DNA from: Auxenochlorella pyrenoidosa
Lineage: Eukaryota; Chlorophyta; Trebouxiophyceae; Chlorellales; Chlorellaceae
NCBI GenBank assembly: GCA_001430745.1
Contig: KQ482057.1
Location: 749,502 to 813,501 of the forward strand
Length of the DNA stretch: 64,000 nucleotides
Direction of reading: 5' to 3'
The notes under the pieces are model-generated. The model saw only the letters and a list, made by a program, of their open reading frames with translations. It did not search any database and had not been told where the DNA came from. The translations under genes and the position numbers were made by a program. The first letter of the stretch is position 1, and each line of letters begins with the position of its first letter. Of the stretch, positions 10,885-21,940 are shown piece after piece.

Positions 10885-13005
10885 TCACCGCCGCTTTGCC
10901 CGCCGCTTGCCGCCACGGCTGCCGGCTGCGCTGCCGCCCGCATCGCAGGCCGGCTTGTGGGGTGGCTGGGTCGCAACATCCCACTGCGACAAAAAACGTG
11001 GAGAGGGAAAGCGCAGTGTCAAAGCCAGGAGCAAACTCAGCAGCGTGGCGGGCTCTGCGCCCCTGCGCCTTGCCCTGCCGCCGCCGCTCTCCACACCAGC
11101 AGCCCAGACCCACTCTGGCGCGCGAGGCAACGCAACCTGGGCACATTGTGCAATCAAGGGCGGGAATGGTGACGCATACCACCCGAAACAGCGTCGAAGC
11201 CCACCCATGCATCACCAGCGCTGCACGAGATACACAACAGCCGACTGGGGTGGGAGTCCTGCTCCCAATGCAGGCATCATGTGCTGCCGCGGCCCCCCCC
11301 CCCCACCTGAGCATACTCGCAGAGCCACTCCTGGCGGGTGTCGTCCCGCACCGCCTGTGCCCACGCCTGCGGCACCAGCCGCCAGAGCTGGCAGCGGTCA
11401 CACTGCACCCACTCGTCGCACCCAGGGACCTGCAGGTTGCGCGCCGGAAGAACAAGCTCAAGGGAGTGTGTGGTTCTGCAGAGGGCAGTCGCAATAGCTG
11501 GCCACAATGCGCCAGCTCCTCACAGCCAGGCGGCACAAGTGGGGACACCGCCGCTGACAAGGCAGGGAGGCTGCCTCCCAGGTCAGCAGTCAGGGCGCAA
11601 AGCCGCCGCATGGCGACACAGCCGGCAGCAGGCAGAACAGTGGCGGAACGGCCAACTTGCCTCTACACCAGGCGGCAGGTCGACGACGAGGTCACCATCC
11701 ACCTTGAGGGGGGAAGGCCCTCCTTCTGTGCTAAAGAGGCCATCCACCTCCATGGCCCCCGCCGCGGCGCCGTCGTCGTCGCTCTCCGAGTAGCGCGAGC
11801 TCTTGCGCCGCTGCCGCCCGCGGCTGCTGCGGCCAGGCCCCGATCGTGGGGCAGGTGCGGGCGCCGCCGCTGCCGGAGCCGCCGCTGTCGCCGGGCCTGC
11901 TGCGCCTTGCTGCTGCCTGCCGCTGCCCACGCGGCTGCCGCCACGCTCAACATACTCCTTCCTGCGCATGGGGCGGGTGCATGCTTGCACGCCTCGGCCA
12001 GGAACCCAGACAGAGCTCCTGGCTGGGCGTTGCGCACATGCCGAGCCAGCGTGCACCGGCAAACAGGGTAGGCAGGAAATGCGCATCAGCCGTCCTTGGG
12101 GAAGCAAACCCGGCGATGCTGCACAGGGTGGTTGTGGGGGCAGGCAAGGAAAGGGCTGGCGCTGCCCTTGCCTGTACTCTGACAGCGGGCGGCCCAGGTA
12201 GTGCACCGACACCCAGCCGTCGTCGCCGGCCTTGCCGGGCGTCTGCTTGCGCTTCACGTGGATGGAGAAGGCGGTGGGGCTGCGGGGGGTGGGGTGGGGG
12301 TGGGGGGTGACAGGGAGAGGGAGGGGAGGGGAGGATGGCATGCATATGGCCACGGGACGCAAATGGGGCACGACTTCGAAGGTGTGAAAAATTCCTGCAC
12401 AATCCGAGTTGAGGGACAAGGCAACAGAAAGCCGTGGCCCAGAAGCGTCAGGCCACACTGCCGGCGCAGCTTGCTGGCCGTCATGTGCGTCACATGCGGA
12501 GGCACACCTCACAAAGGTCGACCCCTCGTACTCGATCGCCCCTGCCGCATTCAGCGAGGCCGCGTATGATGCCCCTTTGTACGAGACGGTGATCACATTC
12601 TGCCCTGGCTGCACCACCCCCGCCTGCACCAGCTGGGCGAGGGTGACGCCGCTCCGGGCGCCGCTGCGCTTGGGCCCCGCCCCGTCGTTTGCTGCTGCGG
12701 TCGCTGCGGCACTAGCGGCGGCGGCAATATCGCCAGCTGCACATGCAGTGGATGTTCCCGGCACGGGAGGGTGAGAATGAATAGCTTGCTGAAGCCAATG
12801 TCAGCCAATAAACAAAACGTGGGGGGAAGGCAACAGCTTCAGGCGGCAGCAGCGGCGGCAGCGGCACTGGCAGCCTGCGCAGGCCCATCCGCATCCCCCT
12901 GCTCTTCTCACTGCTGATACGCTGCCCAAGCCGCCACTGGGCACCGCAGGTGCCGCTCCAGAATGTGGCGCCAGGCGCCGGAGCAGGGGCCTGCGGCCCG
13001 GCCAT
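10885..13005 (-). CDS. RAMA-domain plus CW zinc-finger chromatin protein
   Basis: Start ATG 13005 (MAGPQAPAPAPG), donor after about 20 codons, then a RAMA domain split over two exons: LAQLVQAGVVQPGQNVITV, YKGASYAASLNAAGAIEY, EGSTFVSPTAFSIHVKR and DGWVSVHYLGRPLSEYRKEY. RAMA is a domain first seen next to restriction adenine methylases and predicted to bind modified DNA. A low-complexity Ala/Pro/Arg stretch and an acidic patch (SRYSESDDD) follow. The C-terminus is a CW zinc finger: EWVQCDRCQLWRLVP, EWLCEYAQWD, KPACDAG, with all four cysteines. CW domains in other proteins read methylated histone H3 Lys4. It ends with basic GGKRRAKRR, a likely nuclear signal. The SEYR-KEYV junction (11962-12171) is a GC-AG intron. 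Domain calls rest on motif recognition only; function in DNA or histone methylation reading is inferred. Confidence 0.8.
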
Positions 13006-13223
13006 GTTTCGAACGACCGAGCGAGCAATCAGTATGCGATCACTTTGCAGATAAACTGGAATGGCTTCCAGCCTAGAAAATACAGAGCAAAAAATGTTGC
13101 GCCCTCCAGCTCAAAGTCCGCACTTGTAAATTCTCGCTTCTGTTCAAAGTGTGTCGCGATCATCGAACTGATCCATTTATCACGCTCCTTGGGCTTCCCT
13201 GTCTCCCTCAATTTCTTCGGTGT
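13006..13223. promoter_or_regulatory. Divergent promoter between RAMA-CW and ELMO genes
   Basis: Only 218 bp separate the two start codons, which face away from each other. The stretch is clearly more AT-rich than the flanking exons (for example around 13080-13150). No TATA box can be assigned with confidence. Confidence 0.5.
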
Positions 13224-14999
13224 ATGGGTGCAGCCATGAGCAGCCTTGCACAGCTGCGCAAGCGACGTGGGGTCGCCCAGGTCCACCCTGATGACGGCGC
13301 TGAACTGGAGCAGCCCCTGCTTGCGGCAGACGACGTGCCGCTGGCGGCAGCGGCAGCAGCGACCCCGCGGCGAAGCGCCACGGAGCACCAGGAACTGCCC
13401 TGGCCGCTCTCTGCAGTGGTGCACGCACTTTCGGTGGCCTGGAACTTCCTCCTAGGTGCGAATGCTGACAGGCATTGGACAGGGCCACGGCAAAGGGCTG
13501 CCGCTGCATGCAGCCCGGCTGCTCTTGTGTCGCTCTCACCTTGCTGCCCTCCCCACCGCTGCAGGCCTGCTGCGCCGCCTGGTGCCTGGGCGGCAGCGGG
13601 TGGCGCCGCTGTCGCCACTGCAGGAGGAGCGGCTCGAGGGGCTGCGCCGGCGGTTGGCTGCCACTTTCAGCGACGAGGTGGCAGAGCACCAGGTGAGCGG
13701 CTGCCCGCGCCGACGCCAAGCCAGCGTTGCATTGCACCGCCTCACCTGTGCGCCACCCTGCAAGCCCGACAAGCCGCCGCAACACTGTTGAGGCGCAAAA
13801 TTGCTGTCCGCTTAACACGCATTGAACCGCGAAATGCGCACGCTGCTCTGCTGCGCCTTGCGTTCTCGCTGCAGGCGGCACTGCGGCAGCTCTGGGAGGC
13901 CGCCTTCCCTGGCAGCCCCTATCCCGAGACGCCGAGCGCGAAACACGAGCAGTGGAAGGAGCTGGGCTTCCAGTCAGATGTGCCAGCGAGGGACCTGTCG
14001 CGGTGGGTTGGGGAAGCTCGCTGGATCACCTGCAGAGTCAGGGGCTGCATGGCAGGGGTTGCGCCGCAGCCAGGTGCCCGGTGCTGGCGCAGTTTTGCTG
14101 GGCGCCTTTGGCTGCCGAGCCCAGCAGACTGCTGCTGCCCCTCCCGGGAGCTGCAGGGGGGCGGGGGTCCTCACGCTGGACTGCCTGCTGTGGATGGCGC
14201 GGGAGCAGGGGGACGCGTTCAAGCGGCTGCACACAAAGGCCGACGGCGTGCGGAGCGAGTGGGAGTACCCGTTCTGCGCCGGTGCGAGCGGGCTGGTGCC
14301 GCCGCCGCGCTCGCCCTTGCTCCATGCCGAGCAGGGCGGCAGCCAGGCATGCCTGCAGGCAGACTGCTCCCCGACCGCACCTGCCGGATGATTCACAGGT
14401 CCCGGGGCCCCAGCCCCACCCCACCTCTGAGCGCCTGCCCGCCCCTGCCCCTGTCCCCCAGGCGGCATGAACGTGGCCCACATGCTGAGCGAGGTGCTGG
14501 ACCTGCGGGGCGCGCGCGGTACGCCGCCCGCCACGCCCGCCGCCAGCGGCTTCCTGCCCCTGCTGGCCGGCGACGACGCCGCGTTTGAGCAGCTTTTTGC
14601 GCTGTCGTGCCGGCTGCTGGATGCGTTGTGGCTGGCGAGGGGTGCCAGCTACATGCAGTTCCCGCTGGTGCTGAGGTGCGTGGGGTGGGGTGGGGGGGGC
14701 TTGCCTGCCAATGTTGCTGCGTTTTGTCGTGGCTTGCACACTGTGTGTATGGGAAGCATATCCACGCAGGCTTGCTGCCCTCCAGAGGTTGAGACCAAGC
14801 TGCATGGAGGGGCTTTTGTGCTCAGCCGACGCGTACGATGCTGGCACCGGCCCTCCTCCCTTCCGCGGCTAAAGCTGTCGGTTCTTTTGGCCCCTGCAGC
14901 GAGGTGCGGAGCCGGGTCGAGCGAGCGCTCGCCAGCGGCAGTGCAGAGTCGATGACGCAGCTTGAGCGACAGCTGCTGCCAGGGACCAGGGCGGCCTAG
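13224..14999 (+). CDS. ELMO (CED-12) domain protein
   Basis: Six exons in phase: 13224-13455, 13565-13692, 13875-14002, 14157-14281, 14462-14675, 14900-14999. The N-terminal 80 residues are low complexity with an acidic patch (HPDDGAELEQPLL). The ELMO domain reads ALRQLWEAAFPG, KHEQWKELGFQS, DLSRGAGVLTLDCLLWMA, DAFKRLHTKADG and EWEYPFCAGGMNVAHMLSEV, matching the family order LWxxAFP / QWKxMGFQ / DFRGxGxLxLxxL / WEYPFxxAGxN. ELMO proteins act with small GTPases (ELMOD proteins are Arl GAPs; ELMO1 works with DOCK on Rac); no PH region is visible here, so an ELMOD-like GAP role is the better guess. A second in-frame ATG at 13236 is an alternative start. Confidence 0.88.
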
Positions 15000-15611
15000 G
15001 TGCAGCACTGGCCTGCTGAATCATCGGTCGAGGGTGATTCAAGTCACATGCGTCCTGTCTTGTGCAAGCAAGTACCCATGGTGCCAGTTGAACCATGTGC
15101 CGTGTTTCCTCCATGCTGAGCCATGTTCTCTGCTGACTTGGCAACCTTGTTGGCTTGTTGCACCATGTGCACATGCAAGATGTTCACATGAGGGTAGCAA
15201 GGCTCATAGTGCGAGCCTCGGGTTGCGCCACGGCCACTGTGCCCACCGACATCCTTCAAATGCAACATTCGTTAATCTTCTCTGAATTTGCATCTATACA
15301 AGTTGGCGAAGCAGTAAGGCGCTGGAAGATGAGCGGTTAGAAAGAGCTCCCCGTCTACACGAAAGCTTCTACACTGCAATGCAGCCGATGGCACTGATGG
15401 CACTGCCGCCTGAATGCAGGGATCTAGCGGGCTGCCAGAAGACCTTATCATTGGACGCTCTCTGAATCATGTCAACTGCGAGCCGAGGAAGCCCTGCTTC
15501 TGCCTCGAGCCTGCCAAACTCACTCTTGCGTTTCCGCTATGAGCCGACCGAATCGCTCGAGACGCACTGCCCCATCCTCTCATCCCGCTGAGCCAAACTG
15601 CAGAACTGGTG
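15000..15611. other. Intergenic, ELMO 3' flank and BTB-MATH promoter
   Basis: About 610 bp, more AT-rich than the genes. I see no long open frame with this genome's GC-rich codon use and no RNA gene. Confidence 0.4.
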
Positions 15612-17460
15612 ATGGCTGCCGCCAACGCTCCCGCCCCTGCCAGCTTTGGGCAAGTCGACAGCCTGAGCATTGACGCATTTGATGCGGCGGCGCCCCAGTC
15701 ATTCTACCTGCTGGACAGCCAGGACGAAATGGAGGCTCTATCTGATGCAGCACTGATAGTGGAGGGAGTGCGGCTGCCGGTGCACAGCCAGGTGCGGAAG
15801 ATGCGGGGGGCTCGTGAGCAGAGCGGAGCACACACGATACCCCTGCTTTCGTGGATGGCAAATGCAATGTGGCTTTCTTTACCCAAAACCAGCACTGCAG
15901 GTGCTCAGCCTGCGGTCCAAGGTGCTGCGGGGCATGTTTGCCGACCTGATGGGTGCTGGCGGCAGCGACAGCGAGGCCAGGGTGGGCTGCGAGCGCGAGG
16001 CAGACGTAAAGGTGTGCACATCCTCGAAGCCCTTGCCTATGCGGGCATTCAACTTGCTTCTGTTTGCGTTGAGAACATGCGCGCGCTGGCCAGGTTGGGC
16101 TCACGAAGAGAGTTAAATGCTCTGCATCTCTGTGATGCGGGCCCATGGTCACCCTCCCTGCACATGTGTTTCGCTTGCAGGAGAGCCAGCTTTTTGAGCT
16201 GGGAGAGCCGCTCAAGGGTTGCAGCCTGTTTGAGGCCGCCCTGTTCCTTCGTTTCCTGTACCGCCCTCATGAGCTGGGGACCAGCAGCCTGGCGGTGGTG
16301 CAGGGCAGCCTGCCGGCGCTGCTGCATGCGTCACACAAGCTGGATGCTGGGCGAGTGACAGATGCTGTGGCCAGCTACCTGGAAGGTGACTCGGGGGATG
16401 AGGGTACTGCGCCAGCATCATGCCCCACCGGTTTGCGCTTGCCGGCACGTCATGCCTGCGTCCTTGCTTGCTCTCTTGCCTGCCAGCGGGCCCGCCCGCC
16501 CATCGTTGTAGCTGTCCAGGGCTGGCAAGCCAAGCTCAGCTCGTGATTGCGATATCCAGGGCGCATGCTGACGTGTGTCCTTGCCCTTCGTTGAGGCCCT
16601 GCACCCTGCAGACAAGGCGGCACAGGCCAGCGCTGCTCAGCTGATTTCCTGGATTGAGGCGGCCGAGGTGTGCCAGCTTGACAGCCTGCTGCTCAGTTGC
16701 AGTGCCCAGCTGGCACGCAAGCTCGCCACCAAGCCGCAAGCTGCAAGCCCGCTGGCTGCTGCCATAGCTGATGCAGCCCAGCTGGAACGCTGCGACAAAA
16801 GCACGCTGCTCGTGCTCCTCGGCATGCTGACAGCAGCCGGCAGGGAAGTGGCTGACGACCGTTTTGCTAGCCAGCTTGCCTCGCGAGAAACGCTGGCAGC
16901 GGCACTGCCGCTGGCGGCCAGCCCTAACAGCTTTGAGTGGCGCATTGAGCGCTTTTCGGAGCAGCCCTCAGCAGTCGGGATGAAGTTGACATCTCCCCCG
17001 TTCACGGCTGGCGGCAGGGAGTGGCACCTGGAAGCGACCGTGGCGGCCACACTGCTAACTCTGAGGGCCAGCTTTCCCGTGAGTTGCATCTTGATCAGCG
17101 AACCCAATGGATGCAGGCAGGGGGAAGAGGAAACTCTAGTTTGAGGGCTCAGGCGTGCATTGCACATATGCTGCTTCCTGCGCATGTTCGGTCTCTCACC
17201 TGCACTGTGCCTGCCCTGTGTGCCATGCAGTTCATGTTGTGGCGAAGCATGCCGGAGGAAACATGGAGATCACGATGACAGTTGTTGACCAGGGACCTGG
17301 TGAGCGGCAGGACTGTGTGAGAACCGGCATCTGTTCAATCTTCAAGCGTGTCAGCTGGGGCTGGTCAAAGTTCATGTCTGTGGAGCAGCTGCGGAGCCGC
17401 CCCGGCTACCTGGCAGGTGACACGCTGGTCATCCGAGCCCGGGTGGCAGTGCGCCTGTAG
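15612..17460 (+). CDS. BTB/POZ-MATH protein (probable Cullin-3 adaptor), with an apparent frame break
   Basis: Exons 15612-15791, 15901-16011, 16181-16385, 16612-17078 and 17231-17460. The N-terminal BTB domain reads SDAALIVEGVRLPVHSQ, LSLRSKVLRGMFADLM, CSLFEAALFLRFLYRP and LLHASHKLDAGRVTDAV. A helical BACK-like stretch follows (QLDSLLLSCSAQLARKL). The MATH domain is C-terminal: FEWRIERFSEQPSAVG, FTAGGREWHLE, NSEGQLSLHVVAKHAGG, VSWGWSKFMSVEQL and YLAGDTLVIRARV. BTB domains bind Cullin-3 and MATH binds the substrate. BTB first and MATH last is the reverse of land-plant BPM and animal SPOP. Inside exon 4 the frame reading GGREWHLE and the frame reading NSEGQLS differ; the second is the one that splices correctly to exon 5. 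One missing base in the assembly, or a real lesion, at about 17030-17055 would explain this. Confidence 0.82.
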
Positions 17461-17561
17461 CTGGACGCAGGCTGGCCAAGCTGCTCTGTTTTGCTGTGAT
17501 TCAACTGTGATCATGTGCGCATGCGTCTCTGTTTGCTCTGCCAGCATCCATGTTGCTCCAG

Positions 17562-17566
17562 TGTAA
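17562..17566 (+). promoter_or_regulatory. TGTAA poly(A) signal after BTB-MATH gene
   Basis: TGTAA lies about 100 nt past the stop codon ending at 17460, at the spacing seen for other genes here. Confidence 0.5.
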
Positions 17567-17621
17567 AAAGAAGCAAAGCACCTGAAACTGCGCCTCAGAA
17601 ACTGACTCGCCTCTGCACTAA

Positions 17622-18106
17622 TGGGCAATTGAAATCAAATTTAGTTTCCGGGCATGTGAGCCGCCAGACAAAACCGGGGGGGGGGAGGGGGCTTTTTCGT
17701 TCCATACCAAACTTTCGTACCAGCGCCACACCAAATGAAAGCAACAGGGTTGAGCTAGAAACAAGATGTTTTGGTGGCTGCGCTGTGCCTGAGCCCCTTC
17801 CGCTGCCGTGGCCCCGACCGCGCCCGCCAATGCTGCCAGCTGATGCCGAGCGCTTGCCGCGGCCGCGTTGCCACTGCGTCCCCCGTGGTCTATGAGTTCA
17901 TATGCCCCATGATAGATACACGAGAATTTCGCTGCTCTGGAAAGAGCCCAGAACTGCTTGCCCGTTCGTCAGCAGGCATGACATGCTGCCCAGCATGCAC
18001 GCCGTGGCCTCCTTTGCAGCCTGAAGACCAAGTACGAAAATTCTTGATTTTCCCAAAAAAATTCGGGGGGCATGCCCGGAAACTTAATTTTGCTTTGAAG
18101 TGCCCT
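17622..18106. repeat. 485-bp interval bounded by a 35/36-bp imperfect inverted repeat
   Basis: The left arm 17622-17656 and the reverse complement of the right arm 18071-18106 agree at about 30 of 36 positions; the inner 13 bases (GTTTCCGGGCATG) are identical. Inner sequence does not continue to pair, so this is not one long hairpin. The layout fits a small non-autonomous DNA transposon (MITE-like) with terminal inverted repeats. Outer bases are GGGCA...TGCCC and TAA occurs next to both ends, but offset by one base on the left, so a target-site duplication is not proven. No transposase is encoded. Confidence 0.5.
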
Positions 18107-18255
18107 AACAGAGCTGATGGATGCATCCACTGGGCCTGATCACATCCTGTGCAAAGCTGAGCTTGGGCCAGCAGTTGCCTTGCCAGCTGTCTCTGGCGGG
18201 ATCTTGCAATGCCCTCCTGTCCCTTACGCATGAGCACATATAACGTCAGCCATGC

Positions 18256-18720
18256 ATGTCGGCAAGTGCAAGGACCTTGCCAGCATCTGAGGAGTTGGGA
18301 CTGAGGGGTGCTTCTGGCTTTGCCAAGCAACCCTCCAACAGCATGAGGCCGCCGTTGACTGCCCACCCTTTTGCACTCCCTTTTGCAACTGCATCTACAC
18401 CTGGCAGTTCCCCTCCCGGGTTGCCATCAGCGCCTCTCTGCCAGGGAGGTGAGATGTCTGGCCATGATGCTGTTGGTATGCAGCTATGCATTGCCGAGCA
18501 GGATGTTAGGAGGGCAGTGGACCAAGTGACCCTCCAGCCCGAGGCGGCCACGCCGCACCGTCATCGTGCGTCAGCTTGTGAGGGCACAGCAGCTGCGGGG
18601 CAAATCTCTTCATCCCTTCTTCCTTCTCCGCTCGCCGTGACTCCCCCCTGTGCCTCACAGGCTCGGGAGGCACTACGCCCGGCTCTTCCGACACTGGCCC
18701 CTAGCATTGGGGCGTAGGGA
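18256..18720 (+). CDS. Doubtful open reading frame, 153 codons
   Basis: An ATG-started frame begins MSASARTLPASEELGLRG and ends at TAG near 18720. Third-codon-position GC is low compared with neighbouring genes, the opposite strand is also open, and no family is recognised. It may be non-coding leader or intergenic sequence upstream of the SPX-RING gene. Confidence 0.15.
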
Positions 18721-19055
18721 GTCGGGTCCACTACTCTGCAATCTCATCCTGAGCGCGGACAGGCAGGCGCTGCGCCCGTGGGGTGCCCCCGAGTGGCCTC
18801 CTTGCCGCCTCCCGAGCTCCCGCCTGTTGGGGCGGTGTGTGGGAGCCTTGGCGCCACCCCAAGGTTAGAACTGCAGCATCGGAAGATTGTAGCACCAGTT
18901 GGCGCCCTGTTGGAGCACCGCCTTGCCGCCGGCAGCCCGACGCTGCCTGTGTCGTATTCGCAGGCACACCACCCCCATCTCACCCCCGACCTGCCTGCCT
19001 TTGTTGCAGGCTGCTCGCTGCCACTGTTGTCTGCTGAGCTTCAGGGGGGCCAAGG

Positions 19056-21940
19056 ATGACAAAATATGGTCAGTCAGCTTGCCAGCACGCTGTCATGGCC
19101 TGCGAGCGAACAGTGCGTTGCCTCGTGAGATCTCTCAGCTGAAGACCCGCAACCGGCCATCACCTGCTCTGTTATGCTTGCATCTCTCTCGTTCCGGGCC
19201 ATTGCCCTCCATTGCAGGCCACTACCTGGCGGCCCTGGACCGCGACTGCCCCGCCACTTTCAAGGGAAAGTTCCTGGCATATAAGCGGCTGAAGAAGTGC
19301 CTCAAGCGGTGCCAGGCAGCAGCGGCGGCGGCGGGCGCGGGGCAGGACGCACCCGCGGTCGAGGCAGACCTGGAGCGCTGCCAGGTGCTCTTCTTCGAGC
19401 TGCTGTCGGCGGAGCTGGCCAAGGCCAACAGGTGGGTGCCGCCGGCAAGGGGCAGGGGCACAGCAATTCCCCGCCGGCCATTTCCCAAACACAGCCGTCA
19501 CATGTCGGCGTGCTGCTGAAACTACTTACTGCGCGGTTCTTCTTTGGTTGCGCTCACCCCCTGCACCCATGGCCTCCCCCCGCCGCCCTCTCACACAGCT
19601 GTTTTGTGAGGACGGCCAAGGCCATCGTGTCGCGGTACCAGCGCGCCGAGCTGCGCCGCCGCCTGGCCTGCTGCCTGCCGGCGCTGCTGCTGGCGGCGGG
19701 GCCGACCGTGTTTGCCGACCTGGCGGACCGCGCCTACTGGTGCCGCAAGTATGCGCGCGCTAACGCGGTGAGCGCAGCTGTCACTGCATTGCTCCGCAGG
19801 CGCTTGCCCTTCTTGGGGCCCAACCCCCGTCTATCCCTAGGGAAGGGAGTCCAGGCATGCGATCCGCAGGCTAGCGCAGCAGGCCTCTCCCTGGCGCATG
19901 GAGGACAAACGCGTCGCCTGGTCTATCCAGGAATGCCTGGCGCGCACGACCCACCACACTGCACCTGGCCTCCTTCCCGGCAGGTGGCGCTGCGCAAGAT
20001 ACTGAAAAAGTATGACAAGCTGTGCGGCGGGCAGCGCGGCCGCAGCTTCCTGCAGCACTGCTGGCAGCTGCCCACCGGCGGCGCCTTCCTGCACTCGCCC
20101 CTGCTGGACGAGCTCAAGGCCATCCAGGCAAGTGCAGGCGGGCGGCTCCGGCGACCTGCGTGATGTCAGCGCTGGGCTGCAGGCCGCTGCCAGCGATTGG
20201 GCAGTGGTGTGTGGAGGCTCCCTGCACGAGCGCCCTGTCTGTTGTTCCTTGCCGCGCCCGCTGCAACTGGCGCCCATGTTTGCTGTGCCCGCCCCCGGGC
20301 TCGTGCCCTGCAGGACATCCTGCACGAGCCGCGCATGCAGCAGCCCGAGGACATGGCGCTCTGCGAGGTGGCCAGCACTGGCGCCAAGGGTGATTGCAAG
20401 ACGGCGCCTGCCGCGACGGCAGGCGCCACTGGCGCGCCCAGCAAGGGTGCAGCCGCGCAGCCACGGGCAGCCACGCCGGCGCCGATCCTGGTGCCGCGCA
20501 ATGCGGGCTGCGGTGCCGTTGCAGGCAGCCCCTCCTCGGCCTGCTGCGAGCCAGCAGCGCTGCATGGCGTGGTCGAGTCCCCGACGTGCATGCTGAGCAG
20601 CAGCGACTTTGAGTGGGCGCTTGAGGAGGGTTGCAGCAGCTGCGGCCGCGCCGCCCTGACGGGAGCGGCGGCAGTGCCGGCAGCAGCCGCGACGGCGCCA
20701 GCGCCTGCGCAGCGGCCGGCGCTTCAGCAGCCCTCCCAAGGCAGCGTGCCCAGCGCACCTGCCTCTGTCACCTCCGCCGGTCGCTCACAGGCCGCCTCGC
20801 CGCGCAGCGCCAGCGGCGGCAGCAAGCTGCTGCAGCTGCTGCGGGGGCACAGCCAGGTGGCAGCAGGCAAGGCAGGCAGCCACGGCGGTGACAGCGCCGG
20901 CACTGCTGGCGAGCCGCCGGCGGCGGGAGCTGCGGCGGACGGGGGCGCGGCGCCGCCCGGCACGCCGCCGCTGCAGCGGCAGAGCGTCACCCGGTTCAAA
21001 GACGAGGAGCTGCGCTGCCCCATCTGGTGCGCCCGCGCCCCCGCCCCTGCTGCCGCCGCAGCCGCTGCCCTCCCTGCCGTCCTGCCGCTGCTTGCGCCCC
21101 CAAAGCCCCGGGGGTGGCAACCACATTTGGCATGCCTGCCGCCGACCCCCCTAACCCACCCCCAACCCCCGCCTCCCCCTGTTGCCTGCAGCCTGGACAC
21201 CCTGTACAAGCCTGTGGGCCTGGCCTGCGGGCACAAGGTGCGCCGGCCTGCGCACGTCCCCTTCGAATCAATGTTTCTCCGAGCCTTTCCAACAGGAAGC
21301 GCCGCCCTCCGGCCAGGCCCATGCGCCCGCCTTGACAGCAGAGCAGGAGCTGCACGACGCATTCCTGCAACCCCACCCCTGACCAAGACTCCCTCCCTGG
21401 CTGCCCACCCCCCACCCCCCACCCCCCACTCCCCACACACACGCAGTTCTGCAAGGAGTGCGCCCTGGGCAGCGCCGGCCTGGCGCGAGCCATTGGCACC
21501 TTTGCCAACCTGGTGTCGTACGTGCGCTCGCGCGCCGCCTGCCCGCAGTGCCGCCAGCCGGGCGTGTTCCGCGAGGCCATGCGCCTGCGCCATCTGGACC
21601 GAGTCGTGCGCGCCAGGTGGGCGGCGCTGCCGTGGATCCCTTGCCCGGATGACAGCGTTCTACCGCCCCTAAACGGCGGCATTCACGGCCTGCCTGCCTG
21701 CTCCCCCTTGCTGCTGCCTCAGTCGTTTGCCCTCCTTTCTGGGAAGGTTCCTCCAGCCTGGCGGCAGCACAGGGCATGGCTGTGAGTCGCCTGCTAGCTC
21801 CGCTCTCCTGCAGATTCCCGCAAGACTGGGAGGAGCGGCGGCGCGAGGAGCGCGCAGCCAAGAGCTCGGCGGTGGAGGCGGCGGCGGTGCCGGCCCACCG
21901 CGGCTGGATCAACGCCCGGGACCCTTTGTTGGGCCTCTGA
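19056..21940 (+). CDS. SPX-RING E3 ubiquitin ligase (NLA/BAH1-like)
   Basis: Exon 1 is only 13 nt (MTKY plus one base, 19056-19068) and joins 19218-19431, giving MTKYGHYLAALDRDCPATFK, a canonical SPX start. SPX continues with KGKFLAYKRLKKCLKRC, VRTAKAIVSRYQR (19599-19767) and LRKILKKYDKLCGG (19984-20127). After a low-complexity linker (20314-21026) comes a C3HC4 RING: RCPICLDTLYKPVGLACGHK, FCKECALGSAGL and ACPQCRQPGVF, then FPQDWEERRREER. Later exons are 21192-21237, 21447-21616 and 21814-21940. SPX binds inositol pyrophosphates that report phosphate status; Arabidopsis NLA uses this layout to ubiquitinate phosphate transporters. A similar role here is inferred. The intron 20128-20313 has a GC donor (CAG/GCAAGT). 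Confidence 0.92.
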
